From the NCBI GenBank assembly GCA_900546775.1, contig UREM01000053.1:1-7533 (forward strand): DNA of 7,533 nt, read 5' to 3'. Position 1 is the stretch's first letter. The number at the start of each line of letters is the position of its first letter. The notes under the pieces were generated by a model, which saw only the letters and a program-made list of their open reading frames with translations, ran no database searches and was not told where the DNA came from. This DNA is from an uncultured Collinsella sp. Its GTDB lineage: Bacteria > Actinomycetota > Coriobacteriia > Coriobacteriales > Coriobacteriaceae. The translations under genes were made by a program, and so were the position numbers. Shown here piece after piece: positions 1 to 7,533 of this stretch.

Positions 1-1195
1 GCAGCATCTGGGCGGCATTCTGCGCCAGTGCATCCACCCCGGATTTGGCCTTTCACACTTTAAGCAGGAGCTCACCGGTCCCGAGTACGCGCAGCGCTTT
101 ATCGACCAGGTGCACGCAGCCGACATTGCGCTGTTCCTGAACAGCATGGTGCTTGGGATTGATTCAAGCGAGCTTGCGGAAGACACCGCGGTCCATACCG
201 TCACGCTCATGAGCCGTGCAGGTATGCTACAGCTCACCGCACGCGCGGTCGTCCTTGCTATGGGATGCCGCGAGCGCACACGCAGCGAGATCAAGATCCC
301 CGGCAGCCGTCCCGCAGGCGTGTTTACGGCGGGCCTGGCGCAGCGATACATCAATATCGAAAACCTCAAGCCCGGCTCGCGCGCTGTCATTTTGGGCTCG
401 GGCGACATCGGGCTTATCATGGCGCGCCGCTGCACGCTTGAGGGGATTTCCGTCGAGGGCGTGTACGAGCTCATGCCGTACGCCAACGGTCTGCGCCGCA
501 ACGTCAAGAACTGCCTGGACGACTTTGGAATTCCGCTGCACCTGTCCACCACGGTCACGCGCGTGATCGGGCACGACCGCGTGAAAGCCGTCGAAGTGAG
601 CCAGGTCGACGAGCACCTGGCGCCCATTGCCGGGACGCAGCGCATCGTTCCGTGCGACACGCTGCTGCTTTCGGTGGGCCTGATTCCCGAGAACGAGCTT
701 TCGGTTGCCGCGGGCGTGGAGCTGGACCCACGTACGCGCGGCGCCGTGGTGGACCAGAGCCTGCAAACGGGCGTGCCGGGCATCTTTGCCTGCGGTAACG
801 TGCTGCACGTGCACGACCTGGCCGACAACGTGACGACCGAGTCCGAGCGCGCCGGTGCGGCAGCGGCGGCGTGGGCGTTGGGCGGCGCCGAGGCGTGCGC
901 TGCGGGCACGGGCTGCGAGCTCACGGTCTCCCCTGCCGGCATTGCGGGCTACGCGCTGCCGGGACGCATTACGGATGTGGCACTCACCAAGCTCAACTTC
1001 CGCGTGCGCCGACCGGTCGACGCCGCCCGCGTGCGCATTCTGGCAGGCGACGAGGAACTGCTTGCAGGCAAGGTCCGCGCGTTTAAGCCGAGCGTTATGG
1101 AAAGCTTCCCGCTGCCGGCAAAGGTCATCAAACAAGCGCTCGACCTGGGTGCCAGCGAGATTGTCCTATCCGTCGATCCCGTTGAGGAGGCGTAA
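1..1195 (+). CDS. NAD(P)/FAD-dependent oxidoreductase, 5' end cut by window edge
   Basis: The reading frame is already open at base 2, so the gene begins upstream; the GTG at 110 is an internal valine, because the residues before it (GGILRQCIHPGFGLSHFK, near the left edge) are typical family sequence. 397 residues are visible. Numbering from base 2: the first FAD Rossmann fold is largely missing; VVLAMGCRER at about 83-92 is the strand-loop typical of two-dinucleotide-fold flavoproteins; ILGSGDIGL at about 130-138 is the NAD(P)-binding glycine motif; GIFACGN at 260-266, followed by a helix rich in Ala (ERAGAAAAAW), is the second FAD contact. About 100 C-terminal residues form an extra small domain. 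The protein is expected to be cytosolic and to pass electrons between a pyridine nucleotide and a partner dehydrogenase. It ends 4 nt before the DUF1667 gene. In related anaerobes this pair follows a GlpA/GlpO-like glycerol-3-phosphate dehydrogenase; that role here is inference, since no partner is in view. Confidence 0.9.
   Translation, partial: QHLGGILRQCIHPGFGLSHFKQELTGPEYAQRFIDQVHAADIALFLNSMVLGIDSSELAEDTAVHTVTLMSRAGMLQLTARAVVLAMGCRERTRSEIKIPGSRPAGVFTAGLAQRYINIENLKPGSRAVILGSGDIGLIMARRCTLEGISVEGVYELMPYANGLRRNVKNCLDDFGIPLHLSTTVTRVIGHDRVKAVEVSQVDEHLAPIAGTQRIVPCDTLLLSVGLIPENELSVAAGVELDPRTRGAVVDQSLQTGVPGIFACGNVLHVHDLADNVTTESERAGAAAAAWALGGAEACAAGTGCELTVSPAGIAGYALPGRITDVALTKLNFRVRRPVDAARVRILAGDEELLAGKVRAFKPSVMESFPLPAKVIKQALDLGASEIVLSVDPVEEA
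1184..1190 (+). promoter_or_regulatory. Ribosome binding site of the DUF1667 gene
   Basis: GAGGAGG lies 9 nt before the ATG at 1200 and inside the last codons of the upstream oxidoreductase. Its placement suggests the two genes are translationally coupled and supports the ATG at 1200 rather than an earlier in-frame start. Confidence 0.8.
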
Positions 1196-1199
1196 CGTC

Positions 1200-1610
1200 A
1201 TGAGCACAAATGCGACCGAAACGCTGCAGTTCAACTGCACCACCTGCCCGTCCGAGTGCCTCCTGACCGTGGAGGTAGAACGCGGAGCAGACGGCGCCGT
1301 GGCAGAGGTGCGCTCCGTAACCGGCAACAACTGCCCACGCGGCGACAAGTTCGCACACCAGGAGCTCACCTGCCCCATGCGCGTGCTCACAACGACCGTG
1401 ACCGTCTCCGGCGGCGACGAAGCCCTACTCCCCGTCCGCACGGCCGAAGCCATCCCGCTGGCACTCCACGCCCAAGCCATGGACCTCATCCGCGGCGTGG
1501 TCGTCGAGGCCCCCATCCGCATGGGCGACGTCGTGCTGGAAGATCTTCTCGGCACCAACATTGACCTAGTCGCCAGCATGAACATCGACCGAGCCCAAGT
1601 AGCTAATTAG
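1200..1610 (+). CDS. DUF1667 domain protein, cysteine-cluster partner of the FAD oxidoreductase
   Basis: This 136-residue cytosolic protein matches the DUF1667 family in length and pattern. Near the N terminus it has C13-x2-C16-x3-C20 (CTTCPSEC), then GNNCPRGDKFA with C45, and a further C58 in TCPMR followed by VLTTTV. The first four cysteines look like a metal or iron-sulfur site; the ligand is not known to me and is inference. C58 sits where I would expect a non-cysteine residue in many relatives, so it may be incidental. The C-terminal half has no cysteines. The start is fixed by the GAGGAGG site and by the family start just before the first cysteine motif; a longer frame reaching back to 855 is overlap with the oxidoreductase. 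The family is typically encoded with NAD(P)/FAD oxidoreductase and glycerol-3-phosphate dehydrogenase subunits, so it is probably a small redox subunit of that complex. Confidence 0.88.
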   Translation: MSTNATETLQFNCTTCPSECLLTVEVERGADGAVAEVRSVTGNNCPRGDKFAHQELTCPMRVLTTTVTVSGGDEALLPVRTAEAIPLALHAQAMDLIRGVVVEAPIRMGDVVLEDLLGTNIDLVASMNIDRAQVAN

Positions 1611-1632
1611 GGACGGAGCTCTTTTAGCTACT
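1598..1632 (+). terminator. Hairpin overlapping the DUF1667 stop codon, possible terminator
   Basis: AGTAGCTAA (1598-1606) is perfectly complementary to TTAGCTACT (1624-1632), with a 17-nt loop that contains the TAG stop (1608-1610) and a GAGCTC palindrome. The stem is only 9 bp, AT-leaning, and has no following T-run, so it is a weak candidate terminator for the oxidoreductase operon. The larger palindrome at 1659-1725 may be the real end of transcription. Confidence 0.3.
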
Positions 1633-1658
1633 CCACCATCCGCCCGGTCCTCCTCCGC

Positions 1659-1725
1659 AGTTGCGGTGAAATACGGACTGTTTTATGGCTTCAGGCCGCT
1701 AAACAGTCCGTATTTCACCGCAACT
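1659..1725. repeat. Perfect 25-bp inverted repeat with 17-nt loop
   Basis: The left arm at 1659-1683 (begins AGTTGCGGTGAAATACGG) is the exact reverse complement of the right arm at 1701-1725. The loop has a further 3-bp pairing (GGC 1687-1689 with GCC 1695-1697) around TTCAG. No coding frame uses it. Such a long perfect arm is more than a normal terminator needs, and neither end has a clear T-run; it looks like a REP-type or MITE-like palindrome that could also stop transcription between the oxidoreductase operon and the peptidase gene. Whether it recurs elsewhere in the genome cannot be seen from one window. Confidence 0.85.
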
Positions 1726-1747
1726 TATGAGGGTGCACATGGGATGC

Positions 1748-1797
1748 AAAGGAATGTCCCGAGGTGCCGGCATAAAAGGAACGTCCCTATGTGCCGG
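1748..1797 (+). repeat. Two imperfect 23-nt direct repeats, period 27
   Basis: Copy one (1748-1770) and copy two (1775-1797) both read AAAGGAAYGTCCC, then a few variable bases, then GTGCCGG. They match at 20 of 23 positions. They lie just upstream of the peptidase gene, 42 nt before its start. They may be two binding sites for a regulator or remnants of a dispersed intergenic repeat; the AAAGG...GTCCC core is also seen in the hairpin at 2930-2962. Confidence 0.7.
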
Positions 1798-1809
1798 GCT
1801 TGGGATACC

Positions 1810-1822
1810 ATGGTGGCACCAT
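1810..1822. promoter_or_regulatory. 13-bp palindrome before the peptidase RBS, possible operator
   Basis: ATGGTG-G-CACCAT is a perfect 6-bp inverted repeat around one central base, ending 16 nt before the peptidase start codon. Its place next to the ribosome binding site would suit a repressor site or a small RNA stem. I do not recognise it as the site of a known regulator, and a palindrome of this size can arise by chance. Confidence 0.25.
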
Positions 1823-1826
1823 AGTG

Positions 1827-1832
1827 AAAGGA
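1827..1832 (+). promoter_or_regulatory. Ribosome binding site of the Xaa-Pro peptidase gene
   Basis: AAAGGA is followed by six bases and then the ATG at 1839. This decides the start: an in-frame GTG at 1791 would add 16 residues that lie inside the direct repeats and are not family-like. Confidence 0.7.
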
Positions 1833-1838
1833 TGTTTC

Positions 1839-2927
1839 ATGGCACATGTCGATGACCAGCGTGTGGCACGCGTGCTCGATGCGCTCGAGGCTCAGCACCC
1901 CGGCGCACAGCTGCTCGTAAACGACCCGTGGTCAATCTATTACCTGACCGGCTTTTATGCCGATATGTTCGAGCGTTTTTGCGGCGTGCTACTCGCGCGC
2001 GGCAGCGAGCCGGTAATCCTGGTCAACGCCCTGCACCAGCTGCCCGAGTATGACAATGCCCGCGTTGCCTACCACACCGACACCGATGTCGTGGCCAACG
2101 CCATCGCGAGTGAGATCGACCCGACCAAACCGCTCGGCATCGACACCGTCATGCGCTCCGGCTTTTTGATGCCGCTTATGGAGCGCCACGCCGCCAGCGA
2201 GTTTTTCCTGGGCGACTTTGCCGTCACCGCCGCACGCACCTACAAGGATGCCGCCGAGCAGGAGCTCATGCGCGCGTCCTCGGCCGCCAACGACGCCGTG
2301 ATGGCCGACGCCATCAAGCTCGTCCACGAGGGCGTAACGGAGCGCGAAATTGCCGACCAGATGCTCGGTCTGTACCGTAATCACGGCTGCGAGGGCTTTA
2401 GCTTTCCGCCCATCGTGAGCTTTGGCGCCAACGCTGGAGACCCGCATCACGAGCCCGACGACACCGTACTCAAGCGAGGCGACGTGGTGTTGTTCGACAT
2501 TGGCGGACGTCGCCGCAACTACTGCTCGGACATGACACGCACGTTCTTTTGGGGCGAGACGGACGAGGAGACGGCGCATATCTACGACATCGTGCGCCGC
2601 GCCAACGAGGCCGCCGAGGCGCTCATCGCCCCGGGCGTGCGCATGTGCGACCTGGACCGCGCCGCGCGCGACGTGATTGAGGACGCGGGCTATGGGCAGT
2701 ACTTTACGCACCGCCTGGGACACTCGATCGGCCTGCAGGACCACGAGCCAGGAGACGTCTCGCTCGTCAACGAGCAGGTTGTCGAGCCGGGCATGACCTT
2801 CTCCATCGAGCCGGGCATCTACCTCCCCGGCCGCACCGGCGTCCGCATCGAGGACCTTGCCCTAGTGACCGAGTCCGGCGTCGAGATCCTCAACGCCTAC
2901 CCCCACGATCCGGTCCGCTTAAACTAG
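1839..2927 (+). CDS. M24 family Xaa-Pro peptidase (PepQ/PepP-like)
   Basis: This 362-residue cytosolic metallopeptidase should release the N-terminal residue from peptides or dipeptides with proline in second position, feeding amino-acid use from host or dietary peptides. Residues 1-130 form the creatinase/prolidase N-terminal domain; residues 135-362 form the pita-bread catalytic domain. All five dinuclear metal ligands are present: D220 (VLFDIGG), D231 (SDMTRTF), H295 (HRLGHSIGL), E324 (FSIEPGIYLPG) and E338 (GVRIEDL). The HHEP motif at 203-206 is near the substrate site. There is no signal peptide or membrane segment. Length fits bacterial Xaa-Pro dipeptidases (about 350-370 residues). It stands alone, 228 nt after the oxidoreductase operon, and a hairpin directly follows its stop. 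Dipeptidase versus aminopeptidase specificity cannot be set from sequence, so I give no gene symbol. Confidence 0.93.
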   Translation: MAHVDDQRVARVLDALEAQHPGAQLLVNDPWSIYYLTGFYADMFERFCGVLLARGSEPVILVNALHQLPEYDNARVAYHTDTDVVANAIASEIDPTKPLGIDTVMRSGFLMPLMERHAASEFFLGDFAVTAARTYKDAAEQELMRASSAANDAVMADAIKLVHEGVTEREIADQMLGLYRNHGCEGFSFPPIVSFGANAGDPHHEPDDTVLKRGDVVLFDIGGRRRNYCSDMTRTFFWGETDEETAHIYDIVRRANEAAEALIAPGVRMCDLDRAARDVIEDAGYGQYFTHRLGHSIGLQDHEPGDVSLVNEQVVEPGMTFSIEPGIYLPGRTGVRIEDLALVTESGVEILNAYPHDPVRLN

Positions 2928-2929
2928 AC

Positions 2930-2962
2930 AATGCGGCAAAGGGGCCGTCCCTTTGCCGCATT
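2930..2962 (+). terminator. 14-bp hairpin terminator after the peptidase gene
   Basis: AATGCGGCAAAGGG (2930-2943) pairs perfectly with CCCTTTGCCGCATT (2949-2962) around a 5-nt loop, starting 2 nt after the TAG stop. There is no long T-run on either side, but the very stable stem and its position make a terminator the best reading. Being a perfect palindrome between convergent genes, it could act on both strands. Confidence 0.65.
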
Positions 2963-2980
2963 ACATGAATGCCGCCACAA

Positions 2981-3127
2981 AAACGGCCTATCTACTACGT
3001 TTAGCCCGCATGGGTCGACCATGCCCGTGTTTTCGCAAAACTGGTAAGCCATCTACCTGCGGTTTTCCTTTCGCAATTCTCGGTGTGGTCGAGGGCAACC
3101 GCTCAAACGTAGTAGATAGCCCCATTT
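2981..3127. repeat. MITE-like palindromic element with 15-bp terminal inverted repeats
   Basis: CTATCTACTACGTTT (2988-3002) is the exact reverse complement of 3105-3119. The stem continues inward as AGC/GCT past one bulged C (3104), and outward imperfectly (GG with CC, then AAA with TTT). Between the arms further pairings exist: TCGACCA (3015-3021) with TGGTCGA (3086-3092), AAAAC (3037-3041) with GTTTT (3062-3066), and GGTA (3043-3046) with TACC (3054-3057). An alternative local hairpin GCATGG/CCATGC surrounds 3014-3018. No coding frame of note lies within it and no clear target-site duplication is visible. It fills most of the gap between the convergent peptidase and folC genes. Confidence 0.7.
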
Positions 3128-3135
3128 CGTGACTA

Positions 3136-3166
3136 GCAGCCCAAATTGGCTGCCCCGTTGGCGGGG
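3136..3166 (-). terminator. Two small hairpins directly after the folC stop, possible terminator
   Basis: Reading in the folC direction, CCCCG-CCAA-CGGGG (3166-3153) abuts the TAA stop, and GCAGCC-AATTTG-GGCTGC (3153-3136) follows at once, sharing one base. Both are short GC-rich stems without a T-run. They may end folC transcription with help from Rho or from the larger palindrome beyond, but the evidence is positional only. Confidence 0.35.
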
Positions 3167-4525
3167 TTAGCGGAGCAGACCGGCTACTTCGCCGGCTAGG
3201 GTGATGGTACCGGCTGCTACGAAAGGCTCGCCCGCGGCATCGAAAGCCGCGAGGGCCTCGGATACGCTGGGGTACACGCCCGCGAGCTTGTCGGCGTCCA
3301 CCAGGGAGGCAAGCTCCTGTGCGGGCAAGGCGCGATCGGAATCGGTCTGGGTTACGACCACGCGGGGGAACGCCGGAACCAGAACGTCAACGATACCCGC
3401 CACGTCTTTATCGGCCAGCGCGGCGCACAGCAGCGTGGGGCGATTCTCTACGCACGAATCGATCTCATCCAGTGCGCTCACAAAGTTCTCGCAGCTCTGA
3501 GGGTTATGACAGGCGTCGATCAGCTTGAGCGGATTGGTTCCCAGCACATCAAAGCGACCCGGCGTGGGACAGCCCATAAGCGACGAGTCGAGCTTGTCAT
3601 GATCGAGCTCGCGACCCAGATACCCCTCGCACAGCATAATCGCGCACGCGGCATTCTGCGGCTGATACGCCGGCTTGACCATGCTAGACGTATAGATCGC
3701 ACGCGGCGTGGTGCAGCTAAACTCAACCGTGTCGCCCACATATGCCGGTACCTTGGTCGTGGCATGGTTCACCACCAGCGGCACTATGCCGCACTCGCGA
3801 CAACGTGCATCCATCACGCGCTGAACGCTCGCCTCGTGCGTACCCTCGCCCAAAACAACCAGGCGTCCAGGCTTAATAACCGCAGCCTTCTCCCCCGCAA
3901 TGGCCTCGAGCGTATCGCCCAAAATGCGTGTGTGATCGAGCCCAATGCCCGTAATGGCAACGGCGACGGGATCGGTCGCGCTCGTGGCGTCCCAACGACC
4001 GCCCATGCCAACCTCGAGCACGGCAACATCCACCGCGGCCTCGGCAAACACCACAAGCGCAGCGGCCGTCAGCAGGTCAAACGGCGTGATGGTATAGGCA
4101 CGCTCCCCCGCCGCCACACGACGGGCATTCACGCGATGTCCCGCCTCAACAGCGGCAGAAACGCCACGGGCAAACGCCTCATCACTCACAACGCGCCCGT
4201 CGACCTCCATGCGCTCGGGATAGCGCACCAGCTGCGGCGACGTATACAGCGCTGTCTTGAGCCCCTCACCACGAAGGATGGCAGCCGAAAAACGCGTGGT
4301 CGAAGTCTTGCCATTAGTACCGGCAACCTGAATGCAATCGAAATACTCATCCGGACGCCCGAGTTCATCGAGCATATCGACAACCGTCTCAAGCAAAGGA
4401 CCAGCATCCCCGGAAATCCGCCCCGTATCAGCAGCCAGCCCAACAGCCTCATCAAACGAAAGCAAATCAAACTCAAAAGGAACGGTATACAAGCCGGAAC
4501 GCTTAGGCATTTTTAGAACCGCCAT
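3167..4525 (-). CDS. folC: Bifunctional folylpolyglutamate synthase / dihydrofolate synthase
   Basis: This 452-residue cytosolic Mur-ligase family enzyme adds glutamate to folates with ATP and may also make dihydrofolate from dihydropteroate. Visible motifs: the P-loop AGTNGKTS at 68-75; YTSPQL at 94-99; FDLLTAAAL at 149-157; LEVGMGGRWDAT at 170-181; GLDHT at 195-199; GEKAAVIKPG at 211-220, in which K213 matches the lysine carbamylated in FolC/Mur ligases; PGRF at 322-325; and the second-domain motif DACHNP at 337-342, where DGAHNP is usual. Length is normal for FolC (about 420-450). The start at 4525 has no Shine-Dalgarno; an alternative ATG at 4510 (MPKRSG) is equally in frame. valS lies upstream on the same strand, a common pairing, but 231 nt with a large hairpin separate them. 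Whether it has both activities or only the polyglutamate one cannot be read from the sequence. Confidence 0.94.
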   Translation of the reverse strand: MAVLKMPKRSGLYTVPFEFDLLSFDEAVGLAADTGRISGDAGPLLETVVDMLDELGRPDEYFDCIQVAGTNGKTSTTRFSAAILRGEGLKTALYTSPQLVRYPERMEVDGRVVSDEAFARGVSAAVEAGHRVNARRVAAGERAYTITPFDLLTAAALVVFAEAAVDVAVLEVGMGGRWDATSATDPVAVAITGIGLDHTRILGDTLEAIAGEKAAVIKPGRLVVLGEGTHEASVQRVMDARCRECGIVPLVVNHATTKVPAYVGDTVEFSCTTPRAIYTSSMVKPAYQPQNAACAIMLCEGYLGRELDHDKLDSSLMGCPTPGRFDVLGTNPLKLIDACHNPQSCENFVSALDEIDSCVENRPTLLCAALADKDVAGIVDVLVPAFPRVVVTQTDSDRALPAQELASLVDADKLAGVYPSVSEALAAFDAAGEPFVAAGTITLAGEVAGLLR

Positions 4526-4542
4526 TCATAGAAAAATAAAAC

Positions 4543-4571
4543 AGTATAGGTTGAGGATAGTCAGCGAAAAC
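4543..4571 (-). promoter_or_regulatory. Possible folC promoter with very short leader
   Basis: On the minus strand TATACT (4548-4543) is a good -10 box in an AT-rich patch that contrasts with the GC-rich surroundings. A -35 at 17-nt spacing would be GTTTTC (4571-4566), a poor match that falls at the base of the 99-nt hairpin. Transcription would begin near 4536, about 10 nt before the folC ATG, giving a nearly leaderless message in keeping with the missing Shine-Dalgarno. This is inference from box matching only. Confidence 0.4.
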
Positions 4572-4666
4572 GCCTCTGATGAGCCAAGGTGCCGTGAAAC
4601 AAGGGCGCATAGGGCTTATGCCCATGCGCCCGAAGTTGAACGGCAGATTGGCCATCAGAGGCGTTT
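4568..4666. repeat. 99-nt multi-segment hairpin between valS and folC
   Basis: Nearly the whole stretch folds on itself: 4568-4581 pairs with 4653-4666 (14 bp perfect, AAACGCCTCTGATG); after a bulged A at 4582, GCCAA (4583-4587) pairs with TTGGC (4648-4652); GCCGT (4591-4595) with ACGGC (4640-4644); CAA (4600-4602) with TTG (4636-4638); GGGCGCAT (4603-4610) with ATGCGCCC (4624-4631); and after another bulged A, GGGC with GCCC around a TTAT loop. That is 39 pairs with small internal loops. In the valS direction the stem is followed by TTTTCGC, a weak T-run, so it may end or attenuate valS-folC transcription; it could equally be a dispersed palindromic element or encode a structured RNA. Confidence 0.8.
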
Positions 4667-4681
4667 GCAGCGTCGAGTCAG

Positions 4682-4703
4682 CCGCCGTTCGTTAGAACGG
4701 CGG
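4682..4703. terminator. 9-bp GC-rich hairpin downstream of valS
   Basis: CCGCCGTTC (4682-4690) pairs perfectly with GAACGGCGG (4695-4703) around a 4-nt loop. It lies 53 nt past the valS stop and before the 99-nt hairpin in the direction of transcription. There is no T-run, so terminator is a positional guess; it could also stabilise the 3' end of the valS message. Confidence 0.35.
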
Positions 4704-4756
4704 AATAGGTGTCCGCAGCGGAGAGCAATGCCCCAAACCGCGTCCCCCAGTACCGC

Positions 4757-7453
<2,697 letters not shown>

Positions 7454-7457
7454 ATAT

Positions 7458-7464
7458 CTCTCCC
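7458..7464 (-). promoter_or_regulatory. Ribosome binding site of valS
   Basis: GGGAGAG on the minus strand is separated by ATAT from the ATG at 7453 and decides the start in favour of MEEMPK. A second ATG three codons later (7444) is preceded by GGAAGA and is a less likely alternative. In the 70 or so bases of leader visible beyond it I see no T-box TGGNACCGCG core and no convincing promoter. Confidence 0.7.
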
Positions 7465-7533
7465 GTCCCGCCGGCGTGTCCGCCTGCTTGGTTTTCGCTC
7501 GATCAAGTCCTGGCTCGCACGAAGGCCACATTA

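Noticed and set aside
227..1135. Long minus-strand open frame of 302 codons opposite the oxidoreductase
   Set aside because: It mirrors the codon pattern of a GC-rich gene, has low-complexity Arg/Ala/His content and no family-like motif; the plus-strand protein is clearly real.
1748..1797. CRISPR-like repeat pair
   Set aside because: Only two imperfect copies, with a 4-nt gap rather than a spacer, and no cas genes.
1989..2744. Minus-strand open frame of 251 codons opposite the peptidase
   Set aside because: Shadow of the M24 peptidase gene; no motif and no ribosome binding site.
3506..4516. Plus-strand open frame of 336 codons opposite folC
   Set aside because: Composition is rich in Arg, His and Asn with no recognisable domain, while the minus strand encodes all FolC motifs.
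4579..4695. 38-codon plus-strand open frame through the 99-nt hairpin (starts MSQGAVKQGR)
   Set aside because: No ribosome binding site, it ends in the next hairpin, and an open frame this short within a palindrome is expected by chance.
7454..7531. 26-residue N-terminal extension of valS from an ATG at 7531
   Set aside because: The extension is not like ValRS N termini, and the ATG at 7453 has a good Shine-Dalgarno at proper spacing.
7454..7533. T-box leader upstream of valS
   Set aside because: Synthetase genes often have one, but the visible 80 nt lack the TGGNACCGCG core and a terminator-like stem with T-run; any T-box would have to lie outside the window.

Overview
The window is a GC-rich bacterial chromosome segment with five tightly organised, intact-looking genes. 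The protein styles (a three-component-type FAD oxidoreductase/DUF1667 pair, a valS-folC pair, an M24 peptidase) and the codon use suggest an anaerobic high-GC actinobacterium, most likely a Coriobacteriia member such as Collinsella. That placement is inference from gene content and style; there is no rRNA or other marker here to prove it.

Left half, plus strand. The window opens inside an NAD(P)/FAD-dependent oxidoreductase whose 5' end is cut off (to 1195). It is followed 4 nt later by a small DUF1667 protein with a conserved-looking cysteine cluster (1200-1610). In anaerobes these two usually sit with a GlpA/GlpO-like glycerol-3-phosphate dehydrogenase and often glycerol kinase, so a role in anaerobic glycerol-3-phosphate oxidation is likely, but the partner genes are outside the window. 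After a 228-nt gap comes a cytosolic M24-family Xaa-Pro peptidase (1839-2927) with all five metal ligands.

Right half, minus strand. valS (valyl-tRNA synthetase, start at 7453, stop at 4757) is followed by folC (folylpolyglutamate/dihydrofolate synthase, 4525-3167). They point the same way and may be co-transcribed, but the 231 nt between them hold a 99-nt hairpin and a possible separate promoter for folC. pepQ-like and folC are convergent.

The three intergenic spaces (1611-1838, 2928-3166, 4526-4756) are the unusual part. Each carries a different large palindrome: a perfect 25-bp inverted repeat, a roughly 140-nt MITE-like element with 15-bp perfect terminal arms, and a 99-nt multi-segment hairpin. 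A short motif AAAGG-N3/4-GTCCC occurs three times. folC has no visible Shine-Dalgarno; a 50-codon open frame that starts inside the 99-nt hairpin ends across the folC start region. I found no CRISPR array, tRNA, rRNA, transposase or phage gene.
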